Assembly (NCBI GenBank): GCA_002708885.1
Contig: PAPL01000002.1
Coordinates: 50,697 to 88,775, forward strand
Reading direction: 5' to 3'
DNA length: 38,079 nucleotides
From: Verrucomicrobiales bacterium
Lineage (GTDB): Bacteria > Verrucomicrobiota > Verrucomicrobiia > Verrucomicrobiales > DEV007
Made by a program: the position numbers and the translations under genes. Position 1 is the stretch's first letter. Each line of letters begins with the position of its first letter. This document shows, in pieces, positions 23,980 to 32,310 of the stretch. Below the pieces are notes generated by a model. That model searched no databases, was not told where the DNA came from, and was given only the letters and a program-made list of their open reading frames with translations.

Positions 23980-24863
23980 TAATTTATTTTTGATGCACTT
24001 AATCTTTTACGGATTGATCTGCTCCACCATTCGAGGATCGCTATGGTTCCGAATAACACATATAGGTATGTCCATACCTCATGATAATGGAATTCATCTG
24101 AGGATAACTTGATTCTATATCCTATAGTCTCAATGCCGATGAACCCAAACACAGTTGCTGTTCTTAGTGCACATTCGAGTCTGTAAAATGTATACGAAAA
24201 AAGATCAGGCAGAGCCTGAGGAATAATTCCTATGCAAAATGAACTTAAGGTGCCTGCGCCAATGGATCTGAAAAGTTCCTGAACATCTCTTGAATGTTCC
24301 TCTATTATTTCAGAGTAGATCTTAGCTAATATTCCGGAAAATGGAATGGCTACGGCAATAATTGCCGCAGTCGTAGATATTCCCATCGCGGTGATGAAGA
24401 GAAGTCCCCACATCAGTTCATGTATAGATCTTGCAAAAGCTATCCATGATTTGGCAACAATGAGTGTGCCCATGAGAATTGGTTTTATTTTCTGTCTATT
24501 TTTTTTAGGCCACCATGCTGTGGTAGAAAAAAAAGCGAGAATGGCTCCGATGGGTATCGAAACACTCATGGCTAATAGAGCAAAACGAAGTGTCATTAGT
24601 ACGGATTTGACTACTGTGATGAGGAACGGCTCGGTCCCAGGCACAGGGTTCTCGTAATCCATGGCTGGAGCGAACGCTGCACCCAGAAAATCTCCAACCA
24701 ATTTAAGATTATTGCCGTTCAATAACCGCAGCGGGTTTAACCCGATCAGATAACTGCAAGAAATTGCAATTAAAGCGATAGCAATAAGTGATTTCCGGCG
24801 AGGACTAAATAATTGTTCGATCGGAATTGTGTTGAGACGTATGTTGTTAGCATTCCCCATCAT
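23979..24863 (-). CDS. phnE: PhnE-type ABC permease, first copy
   Basis: An inner-membrane permease of about 294 residues from the ATG at 24863; a GTG at 24881 would add six. The permease signature segment is 'IIPQALPDLFSYTFYRLECALRTATVFGFIG', closely matching the second PhnE in the same place. Both candidate starts lie inside phnC (its stop is at 24847), so coupling is likely, and the ATG was preferred. The periplasmic loop 'AAFAPAMDYENPVPGTEPFL' is typical of the family. It acts with phnC (ATPase) and phnD (binding protein). Confidence 0.88.
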   Translation of the reverse strand: MMGNANNIRLNTIPIEQLFSPRRKSLIAIALIAISCSYLIGLNPLRLLNGNNLKLVGDFLGAAFAPAMDYENPVPGTEPFLITVVKSVLMTLRFALLAMSVSIPIGAILAFFSTTAWWPKKNRQKIKPILMGTLIVAKSWIAFARSIHELMWGLLFITAMGISTTAAIIAVAIPFSGILAKIYSEIIEEHSRDVQELFRSIGAGTLSSFCIGIIPQALPDLFSYTFYRLECALRTATVFGFIGIETIGYRIKLSSDEFHYHEVWTYLYVLFGTIAILEWWSRSIRKRLSASKIN

Positions 24864-25644
24864 CAAGAATTTCTCTTTCACTTAGAGTGTAGAGTTCTTT
24901 AAATTTATTTTCGTTCAGATCTTCTGGGGCACTATCAAATTCGACTTTGCCGTTACGTAATCCAATCAATCGAGGAAAATGGGCCTTAGCCAATTCAAGA
25001 TTATGAAGGCTCATTACTAGAGTAATGTTTTCTTCTTGTGATATTTGATTAAGTAGTTGGACAAGATTCTCTGCTCGGGCAGGGTCAACGCTCGAGACAG
25101 GCTCATCAGCAAGAATAGCTTGTGGATTCTGATAAAGGGCCCTTCCAAGTGCTACTCTTTGCTTTTGTCCTCCCGACAGGTTCGAGGTCGTTTCGAAGAG
25201 TTTCTCCTCAATGCCTAGTCTTTCGAGTATTGAGTGGATTCGTAGTATTTTATTTTTGGAAGGAAATATCAGGTCAATCAAATTGCCCAAGAATCCACGC
25301 TCACCGATTTTGCCGGTGATTATGTTTTGCCATACTCTTAAACTTTCTACTAGTGCAAGGTTTTGAGGGATCGTTGCAATTTTTGATCGGATTTTTTTAA
25401 GATTTCTTCCTGAAGTTTTTTCCAATGCATTGCCTAATACCGTGATCTTTCCTGTGCTCGCTCGGACCGTTGAATTGAATAGATTAAGCAAAGTTGTTTT
25501 TCCGCTTCCGCTCGGTCCCACAATAGCGATCCGTTCTCCCCGCTTAATGCTTAGGGTCGTAGGATTAAGGGCGGAAATATTCTCATAATTGCGCCCTGCA
25601 CTTTCTAGACTGAAAGTGTCAGGACGCTCATGAGTAAGATTCAT
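24847..25644 (-). CDS. phnC: PhnC-type ABC ATPase (phosphonate/phosphite importer)
   Basis: A 265-residue importer ATPase. Walker A 'GPSGSGKT' is at 43-50, signature 'LSGGQKQRVALGRAL', Walker B 'AILADEPVSSVDP' and the H-loop region 'MSLHNLELA'. It lies between the binding-protein gene and two permease genes, the phnDCEE order. Its ATG overlaps a second in-frame stop of phnD (TAA, one codon, TAATG), so the two are translated in close succession. The substrate class follows from the PhnD/PhnE partners. Confidence 0.92.
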   Translation of the reverse strand: MNLTHERPDTFSLESAGRNYENISALNPTTLSIKRGERIAIVGPSGSGKTTLLNLFNSTVRASTGKITVLGNALEKTSGRNLKKIRSKIATIPQNLALVESLRVWQNIITGKIGERGFLGNLIDLIFPSKNKILRIHSILERLGIEEKLFETTSNLSGGQKQRVALGRALYQNPQAILADEPVSSVDPARAENLVQLLNQISQEENITLVMSLHNLELAKAHFPRLIGLRNGKVEFDSAPEDLNENKFKELYTLSEREILDDGEC

Positions 25645-25649
25645 TACTC

Positions 25650-26564
25650 TTAATTATTTAAGAGTCCCAGTTTTTTGGCGATGTCTTCGATGCCCTGGAA
25701 ATCTTCATTTTTTGCAGAGATGATTTTCGACCTGGTCAGGGCCTTAAGTAATCCCTCATCGGATATTTCAATTAATGCTGCTTGTATTTTATCAATGAAT
25801 CCTTCTCCATAAATTTGATTCAATTCAGGATGAGCGGTCCAGTTATAGTCAGCATAAGGAGGCGTCTTCCAAATGATTTTGCATTTCTCTTTATCAAGTT
25901 TTCCTGACTCTACCATGCTGTCATATTTTTTATAACTGAGAGCCCCGACCTGGAAGGCTCCTGACTCGACAAGTTTGGCGGTCTTATCATGTGCACCCGA
26001 AAAACCGACTGGAAGGGAGAACCATTCCTTAGGGTCTTTTCCTGTTTCTTGTTGAATAAAGAAACTGGGCATGAGTCTTCCGGAAGTGGATTTTTCCGAA
26101 CCGAAAGTGAATTTCATGTCCTTAATTTTTTCGGGAAATGATTCGCTCAGTTCGAGTCCCGTATCAGCATTTGCAATGAAGTAGGAAATGTAATTTGGAT
26201 CCTCGATTCCTTGGGCAATTGCCCGTGCTCCCTTGACTTCGTTCCTTGCTTGAACTCCAGTCAAGCCACCGAACCAAGTGAGGTGAATCTCCCCATTGAC
26301 AAATTTGGTGACCGCAGAGGCGTAATCAGTTGTGGGGATGAATTGAGTTTCTACTCCCAACTTTTCGGATAGATAGTCGGCAAACTTTTTGAACTTTGCT
26401 GTTTGCTCCGTTGTGTTTTCGTCAGGGATCGCAGAGAAACGCAGGATCTTCGTTGCGTTTGGATCGGACTTAGTCTTTCCAGCATTATTTTGGTTCTCAT
26501 TCTTGCAGCTGGAGGTCAAGAAGAGGGCGAGGATTGCCGGACCGACAAACATGATATTTTTCAT
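25650..26564 (-). CDS. phnD: PhnD-type substrate-binding lipoprotein
   Basis: A 304-residue binding protein of a phosphate/phosphite/phosphonate importer. The lipobox is 'LTSSC' with the modified Cys at about residue 20. The body matches the PhnD fold: 'FSAIPDENTTEQTAKFKKFADYLSEKLGVETQFIPTTDYASAVTKFVNGEIHLTWFGGLTGVQAR' with the family pattern of a 'Y....A' segment and 'W.g..t'. No phosphonate lyase, hydrolase or phosphite dehydrogenase gene is in the window, so the exact substrate is open. The ATG overlaps the stop of a possible 12-codon ORF upstream. Confidence 0.9.
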   Translation of the reverse strand: MKNIMFVGPAILALFLTSSCKNENQNNAGKTKSDPNATKILRFSAIPDENTTEQTAKFKKFADYLSEKLGVETQFIPTTDYASAVTKFVNGEIHLTWFGGLTGVQARNEVKGARAIAQGIEDPNYISYFIANADTGLELSESFPEKIKDMKFTFGSEKSTSGRLMPSFFIQQETGKDPKEWFSLPVGFSGAHDKTAKLVESGAFQVGALSYKKYDSMVESGKLDKEKCKIIWKTPPYADYNWTAHPELNQIYGEGFIDKIQAALIEISDEGLLKALTRSKIISAKNEDFQGIEDIAKKLGLLNN

Positions 26565-26602
26565 CAGAATTTCAATTTTTGGTTTTTGATTAGGTGTTTC
26601 AT
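26564..26602 (-). other. Possible 12-codon ORF overlapping the phnD start
   Basis: MKHLIKNQKLKF then TGA, with the TGA overlapping the phnD ATG (TGATG). This is the same arrangement as upstream of leuC, apt and the zinc-ribbon gene. It may serve reinitiation or be chance. Confidence 0.2.
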
Positions 26603-26702
26603 TTTAATTTAATTACAGATCACTACTATTTTTTGAGCGATAATAGCTATTGGAATCATTTATATAATTATATTTTTGATTAAATCAAATAGATTTAGCT
26701 GA

Positions 26703-27704
26703 TCACTCAATACCAAAACCTCTCAAAACGATCTTTCCAGTGGCTTTACCAGACTCAAGTAAGGAGTGGGCTTCTGCGATTCTTTCAAAGGGGAAAATTT
26801 CTTCATGAATAAGTGGTGTTATGGCTTCTTTTTCGACTCCATTAACAATTTCCTTAAGGATTTCCCCGTGAAGGACCTTGCCTTTATCTTGATTGTAAAG
26901 GATCGGAATGATCATGAAAACGACATGAAGTGAAAGTGCTTTCTGATGCAGTATGCTCAGATCACAGGTGATTCTCGTATTAACTGAAGTGACCCGTCCT
27001 TCTAATTTTGCAGCCTCGAAGCTTCGCATTAAGTTGTCTCCTCCGACAGTATCAAATACGACATCGAATCCCCTTTGGTCAGTATGTTCTTCAACGTATT
27101 GGGACACACTAAAATTACGGTAATTAATTGGTGTGGCTCCATAACCTTTGACTATTTCTGCTTTTTTCTCGGAAGACACGGTCGAGAAGACTTTAGCCCC
27201 TTTCATTTTGGCGAGTTGAATTGCCAAGTGTCCTACGCCTCCAGCTCCACCATGAACCAAAACAGATTCACCTTCTTTTATATTGGCACCTCTTATAAGA
27301 GCATCCCAGGCTGTTATCGATACCAGTGGCAGTGCGACGCATTCTTCGAGTGAGAGGTTAGTTGGTCTTTTTGCGAGGAGGTTTGCATCCACTAATTGAT
27401 ATTCCGCTAATGCTCCGGATTGTTCTTTAACGGCCCCGCTACAACCAAAAACTTCGTCTCCTTCAATGAATTTATTTACTCCATCACCGATCCCTTCAAT
27501 TGTCCCGGCAACATCAAAGCCGAGGACTCCGGTTTCGGGTACGAGAGATTTCAATAGGCCACTCCTAATTTTATAATCGATAGGATTGACGGTACTTGCC
27601 TTAACACGAATTAATACATGGCCTGGCTTTAATTCAGGCTTTGGAATTTCAGCTCTTTCAAATACTTCGGCTTCACCGAAATTCTTAATTACCATGGCTT
27701 TCAT
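26703..27704 (-). CDS. Zinc-independent quinone oxidoreductase-like MDR protein
   Basis: A 333-residue medium-chain reductase of the NADPH:quinone oxidoreductase/enoyl reductase type. The N-terminal GroES-like domain starts 'MKAMVIKNFGEAEVFE' and has 'VKASTVNPIDYKIRSG'; the NADPH-binding segment is 'VLVHGGAGGVGHLAIQLAK' (about 140-158). The structural zinc Cys cluster of alcohol dehydrogenases is absent. The frame extends to an ATG at 27740, but the ATG at 27704 gives the standard family N-terminus and is preferred. The likely role is reduction of quinones or activated alkenes in the cytoplasm. It is divergent from the topoisomerase gene. Confidence 0.88.
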   Translation of the reverse strand: MKAMVIKNFGEAEVFERAEIPKPELKPGHVLIRVKASTVNPIDYKIRSGLLKSLVPETGVLGFDVAGTIEGIGDGVNKFIEGDEVFGCSGAVKEQSGALAEYQLVDANLLAKRPTNLSLEECVALPLVSITAWDALIRGANIKEGESVLVHGGAGGVGHLAIQLAKMKGAKVFSTVSSEKKAEIVKGYGATPINYRNFSVSQYVEEHTDQRGFDVVFDTVGGDNLMRSFEAAKLEGRVTSVNTRITCDLSILHQKALSLHVVFMIIPILYNQDKGKVLHGEILKEIVNGVEKEAITPLIHEEIFPFERIAEAHSLLESGKATGKIVLRGFGIE

Positions 27705-27853
27705 ATTATTTGAGACTAACAATCTATTGGGACTGGTCAATCATTCGATAATCGAAGGTTTTTTAATTTTTTTGGAATGGGCTAAAATTTTTATATGATA
27801 ATTGGTTTGAGAGTTGATTTGATAAGTTAACGAAGCCTGTTATTTAGTTAAGC

Positions 27854-27882
27854 TTGCCGAAATATTTAAAATTGAATATTAG
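27854..27882 (+). promoter_or_regulatory. Candidate promoter of the topoisomerase IV A gene
   Basis: TTGCCG (27854-27859), 17 nt, TATTAG (27877-27882), then 14 nt to the ATG. The predicted leader is about 7-8 nt. Each box matches four of six consensus bases. Confidence 0.35.
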
Positions 27883-27896
27883 GTCATTGGGTTCAC

Positions 27897-30035
27897 ATGG
27901 CTAAGAAAAAAGTCGTTAAGAAAGTTGTTAAAAGAAAGGTTCTCAAAAAGGTACCTAGAAAGAAACCTGTTCGATCTAAAACAGGAAATTCTAGGAAGAA
28001 ACCAGCAAAGAAAAATACGAAAAAGAAAGCAAAGAAACCGGCAATTAAAAAAGCAAATAGCTATAAGAAAAATGAAAACTCAGAAGTCATTCACATTGAT
28101 GATATGTACTCTGACTGGTTCATTGATTATGCCAGTTATGTTATATTAGAGAGAGCAGTTCCCAGTATTCATGACGGATTAAAGCCGGTCCAAAGACGAA
28201 TCTTACATTCTCTGAAAGAAAAGGATGATGGGCGTTATAACAAGGTAGCTAATGTGGTTGGGCATACGATGCAATACCATCCTCATGGTGATGCATCTAT
28301 TGCTGATGCTTTGGTTGTGATGGGGCAAAAGTCCCTCCTAATTGATACTCAGGGCAATTGGGGAAACATTCTTACTGGAGACAAGGCGGCCGCTTCAAGA
28401 TACATTGAGGCACGTTTGTCAAAGTTTGCATTGGCAGTTGCCTTTAATGCAAAAACGACTGAATGGGCATTATCATATGATGGCCGAAACAAAGAGCCTA
28501 TTAACTTGCCGGTTAAGTTTCCATTGTTATTGGCGCAGGGCGCAGAAGGAATTGCGGTTGGGTTAGCATGCAAGATTTTACCTCATAATTTCAATGAATT
28601 AATTGACGGATGCATTGCTGCTCTTCGCAAAAAGAAAACTCAACTCCTTCCTGATTTTCCCACTGGAGGGCTAATGGATGCCTCGGATTATAACGGTGGC
28701 CTGAGAGGAGGAAAGGTCCGGGTCAGGGCCCGCGTTGAAAAGACCAAGAATAAGAGGTTATTAAAAATCACTGAAATACCTTTCGGAACCACAGCGGGGG
28801 GATTGATGGACAATATTGTGGCGGCGAATGAGAAGGGGAAAATAAAAATTTCTAAGATTGAGGATATTACCGCAGAAAAGGTAGAGATTAATATCCATCT
28901 TCCGGTCGGTTTGGATCCTGACATTGCGATTGAAGCATTGTATGCCTTTACAGATTGTGAAATTTCGATCTCTCCCAACTCTTGTGTCATTGAAGATGAT
29001 AAGCCTAAGTTTTTGAAAGTAGATGAACTGCTTAAAAAATCTGCTTTGCATACTAAGGGGTTGCTGAAATGGGAGCTCGAAATTCGATTAGGTGAACTTC
29101 AGGATAAATGGCATCACAGTTCGCTGGAGCGGATCTTTATCGAGAATAAGATTTATCGAAGAATAGAGGATTGCACTACTTGGGAATCGGTCATTGAGGA
29201 AATATGGGCGGGCCTTAAGCCATTCTTAAAAAAACTCAAACGTAAGGTCATTGAGGAGGATGTGATTCGTCTCACTGAAATTAAGATTAAGCGGATTTCA
29301 AAGTATGATTCATTTAAAGCTGATGAACTTATACGGGGTATCGAAGAAGAGATTAAAGAAGTAGAGAAAAATATTTCTCAGATAACGAGATATGCTGTTC
29401 GTTATTATAAAGGACTCAAAGAAAAATTTGGTAAGGGGCGAGAGAGAAAGACCGAAATTGCAACTTTCGGAAAGGTCGTGGCAAAGAATGTGGCTGTGGC
29501 AACTGAAACTATATACTTGAATGCAAAGACTGGGTTTGCAGGGTGGGGATTGAAGAGGGATGGAGTTTCAGTCGACCGCTGTTCAAGAATGGATGATATT
29601 ATTATCTTTGGGAGAGAAGGAACTATGCAGGTTTCTAAGGTTGCAGAAAAGACATACGTCGGAAAGAATCCGGCTCACGTTTCCATCTTTAAAAAAGAAG
29701 AACCCAAATATTACTGCATGATTTACCGTGACGGTAGAGATGGACCTACAATGATAAAGCGATTCACTGTTCAAGGAGTAACACGTGAAAAAATGTATGA
29801 TCTGACTAAGGGAAATAGTGGGACCAGGGTACTTTTCTTTTCAGTTCATGATACTGAGGAGGATACTCCTTTGGTTAATGTGGTCTTGAAATCGGCACCA
29901 AGATTAAGAGTTAAGGAAATTGAGGTTAATTTTGCTGATATAGCAGTGAAGGGAAGGGCATCAAAGGGCAATATTGTTACCAAGCACAAAGTGGAAAAGA
30001 TTGTTCGCAAGAAGGGTCAGATGGAGCTCCTTTAA
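27897..30035 (+). CDS. parC: Type IIA topoisomerase A subunit (ParC-like) with lysine-rich N-terminal tail
   Basis: A 712-residue cutting and rejoining subunit. The catalytic Tyr is Y169 in 'AASRYIEARLS'. Other landmarks are 'YASYVILERAVPSIHDGLKPVQRRIL' (about 78-103), 'VGHTMQYHPHGDASIADAL' and 'QGAEGIAVG'. No GyrA box (QRRGGKG type) was found, and the C-terminal region is short, which favours topoisomerase IV over gyrase. Residues 1 to about 60 are almost entirely Lys/Arg with Pro, Ala and Val (KKVVKRK, RKKPAKKN), like a histone H1 tail. The B subunit gene is not in the window. Its stop overlaps the stop of the converging subtilase-like gene. Confidence 0.85.
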   Translation: MAKKKVVKKVVKRKVLKKVPRKKPVRSKTGNSRKKPAKKNTKKKAKKPAIKKANSYKKNENSEVIHIDDMYSDWFIDYASYVILERAVPSIHDGLKPVQRRILHSLKEKDDGRYNKVANVVGHTMQYHPHGDASIADALVVMGQKSLLIDTQGNWGNILTGDKAAASRYIEARLSKFALAVAFNAKTTEWALSYDGRNKEPINLPVKFPLLLAQGAEGIAVGLACKILPHNFNELIDGCIAALRKKKTQLLPDFPTGGLMDASDYNGGLRGGKVRVRARVEKTKNKRLLKITEIPFGTTAGGLMDNIVAANEKGKIKISKIEDITAEKVEINIHLPVGLDPDIAIEALYAFTDCEISISPNSCVIEDDKPKFLKVDELLKKSALHTKGLLKWELEIRLGELQDKWHHSSLERIFIENKIYRRIEDCTTWESVIEEIWAGLKPFLKKLKRKVIEEDVIRLTEIKIKRISKYDSFKADELIRGIEEEIKEVEKNISQITRYAVRYYKGLKEKFGKGRERKTEIATFGKVVAKNVAVATETIYLNAKTGFAGWGLKRDGVSVDRCSRMDDIIIFGREGTMQVSKVAEKTYVGKNPAHVSIFKKEEPKYYCMIYRDGRDGPTMIKRFTVQGVTREKMYDLTKGNSGTRVLFFSVHDTEEDTPLVNVVLKSAPRLRVKEIEVNFADIAVKGRASKGNIVTKHKVEKIVRKKGQMELL

Positions 30036-32203
30036 TTTGCGGGATTCCAATGCAGTCGATAAAAGGATTTTGAACTTTGTGTCTCAATAAATTCAGTGAA
30101 TTGTTCAGAAATCTCCAAAGCTTTGAAAGAATGAATGAGTGTCCACTTTTTCAGGTCACTTGATTTTTCCAAAGAAAATGTCTTCCCGGGTATGAGATTA
30201 GAAAAATAAAAGATTAATGAATTATCTTCAGGACTGATGACTAGATTGATATTAGGGGCTTTCCCTTTTTCTGCTCTCCAAGCCAAACCATAATTAGTTG
30301 CCACGTCACTGCTGACTCTTATTTCATATTCCCCCTTATCAAGACCTCGTAAATATAGGTGCTCCAGATTATCGAGTTTAGAGTCGCTACTATCATAAAG
30401 TATAAAATCATTGTCTTTTTTTCTGTATAATTCCAATTTCATATCCGCAATGGATTCACTATAGGGATTACCATCAAGCCATTCTGCGGATCTGATAACA
30501 CGATTCCAATTTAGTGAAACCGTAGCTTCCTTCACGGCCTTTTCTAAATTAATAAAATAGGACACTTTTCCTGATCCATCTATGGAACCAAAGTCCCATC
30601 CGTAATTAGTGGAAAATTTCCCGGGCTCTTGTTCCCCCGCAATGAGGATATGATAACTGTTTAGAAGATTTATTTTTCCCGCTCCAAGGACAGGATCGAT
30701 TGGCATTTCTGTATTTCTGGACCAATTGTCAAATTCCTTTTTGCTGGCTCCTGCCATAATTAGAGCTTTCATGACTTCTGGTAATGTTGCATTTCCTTCT
30801 TTTTTTGTCTGGGCAACTCCAATGAGAAAGGTCACGGCGGAACTGACTTGAGGAGTGCAAGCACTTGTAGAATTGTCATTCGCCACAATGTCGGGCTTGG
30901 TTCTTCCTGGGCCATCGTGTTTAGTATTTCCAGTTCCTAGGTCAATCCCGGACACAGTTTGTCCCTGGCTATGAGATCCATTGGTATTACCGACCGTGAT
31001 GCTATTATAACTTGAGGCGAGAATTGAAGGGACCGTTGTTCCAGCTCCATTATTAAGGCCAACGCATGCAATGAACTGATCTCTAAAAATTGCGTAATCG
31101 AATCTTCTAATCGCTTCGTTATGTATTGATATTATATTATCAATTTCGGAAGGATCAGTTTCATTATTGTAACCGTAACTGATCCATGAATGGTTTTGCA
31201 CAAAACTTTCCTCAGTCTTTGGAGGGATGCTTGATCCTGTCCTGAGGTAATCTTCATATACCCATTGGTTCGCAGAGTAGACGTCAACATGAGGAACCCA
31301 AGAAACAATGGATTCGTTGCTGAAGAAACGTTTTGCAACAGCCAAGGCATGTTCTGACGAATTGTAAGTGAGCGAATCATTGGTTGTTTTTATTCTAAAG
31401 GAATTTCCTTTGAAAGGACCGGATCCGTTAAATGAATATTCGATCGGAGGATTGTTTATTGGAGATGTTTCTGGTAAAAAACTACCATCTGACCTCGGTG
31501 CCTCTATTAACGAAACTCGAAAAGGGCAAGAACTTAGTTCAATGTCGATCGAAAAGTCCGAGCTTGTAATGCTCTGATTGAAGGCCTGAATTGCAATGAT
31601 ATTTTCACCCTCATTAAGTAATTTTTTCGCTTTTCCTATGATGATTGATTCCCATTCAGCTTCATGAACCTGTGCTGTAGAATCATATGTTTTTGTGCCT
31701 TCGCTCATATGTAAACGGGCAACTTCGATTCCATTAATCCAGATGATGGCACCATCATCTACATATGCTCTTAGCAACAATCGAGGATGAATGTCTAAAG
31801 AATTAACAAGAAATTTCTTTCTAAGATAGATACTTGTATATGGTTCTGATCCATTCACAGAGGGGCCTCGCATATCGTTCAGTATAGTGTTATCATCATT
31901 ATCACCGTAACCGATAGGGGCCTGTCCTATTTGCCAACTGGAATTCTCATTAAAATCGGATTCCCTCCAAAGATCAGGAGGCTCTGAGGCCTCACTCGTT
32001 CCTTTCCTGTAATACCAACCGGTATCTTCTGCTTGTATGTAAATGATTGATTTAAGATCTACTTCAGGAACCTCTTTGAGCTCTTCAATGAGTGCATTGT
32101 AGCCAATGTCCTTTCCCCATGTCTGTGCCTCGGCACTGCTTAGGAAATGGAATACAAAAAAGCAGTTAAAAATTATTTTTATTATGTTCTTCGATAGGAA
32201 CAT
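30032..32203 (-). CDS. Secreted subtilase-like (S8) protein with N-terminal beta-sandwich and C-terminal Verrucomicrobiota module
   Basis: A 723-residue exported protein (signal to about residue 26, 'SSAEAQ'). Residues about 40-230 look like a galactose-binding-type beta-sandwich ('LLLRAYVDDGAIIWINGIEVAR', 'LLNEGENIIAIQAFN'). The middle has a subtilase Ser motif, 'NDNSTSACTPQVSSAVTFL' (compare GTSxAxPxVA), and a candidate His in 'SSEHALAVAKRF'; I could not place the Asp surely, so activity is doubtful. The end, 'SLEKSSDLKKWTLI...SFYRLHW', is the small domain common at the C-terminus of secreted Verrucomicrobiota proteins. The role is unknown, perhaps extracellular degradation. Confidence 0.7.
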   Translation of the reverse strand: MFLSKNIIKIIFNCFFVFHFLSSAEAQTWGKDIGYNALIEELKEVPEVDLKSIIYIQAEDTGWYYRKGTSEASEPPDLWRESDFNENSSWQIGQAPIGYGDNDDNTILNDMRGPSVNGSEPYTSIYLRKKFLVNSLDIHPRLLLRAYVDDGAIIWINGIEVARLHMSEGTKTYDSTAQVHEAEWESIIIGKAKKLLNEGENIIAIQAFNQSITSSDFSIDIELSSCPFRVSLIEAPRSDGSFLPETSPINNPPIEYSFNGSGPFKGNSFRIKTTNDSLTYNSSEHALAVAKRFFSNESIVSWVPHVDVYSANQWVYEDYLRTGSSIPPKTEESFVQNHSWISYGYNNETDPSEIDNIISIHNEAIRRFDYAIFRDQFIACVGLNNGAGTTVPSILASSYNSITVGNTNGSHSQGQTVSGIDLGTGNTKHDGPGRTKPDIVANDNSTSACTPQVSSAVTFLIGVAQTKKEGNATLPEVMKALIMAGASKKEFDNWSRNTEMPIDPVLGAGKINLLNSYHILIAGEQEPGKFSTNYGWDFGSIDGSGKVSYFINLEKAVKEATVSLNWNRVIRSAEWLDGNPYSESIADMKLELYRKKDNDFILYDSSDSKLDNLEHLYLRGLDKGEYEIRVSSDVATNYGLAWRAEKGKAPNINLVISPEDNSLIFYFSNLIPGKTFSLEKSSDLKKWTLIHSFKALEISEQFTEFIETQSSKSFYRLHWNPAN

Positions 32204-32276
32204 CTGGGGAAAAAATTACACCTAGTTTGTGTTTCGGTAAATAGTGTTATGAATGCTTTATTTAATTTATTACAGC

Positions 32277-32304
32277 TAGACCTTTTTTTGTAACCGGTTA
32301 ATCT
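32277..32304 (+). promoter_or_regulatory. Candidate leaderless promoter of mtnP
   Basis: TAGACC (32277-32282), 16 nt, TAATCT (32299-32304), then only 6 nt to the ATG at 32311. The predicted transcription start would coincide with the start codon. Each box matches four of six bases. Confidence 0.35.
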
Positions 32305-32310
32305 GCGGTT

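Noticed and set aside
29777..29792. parS-like site (CACGTG core, 12 of 16 bases of the TGTTTCACGTGAAACA consensus)
   Set aside because: Four mismatches, lies inside the topoisomerase coding region and is a single copy; too weak to call without genome-wide counts.
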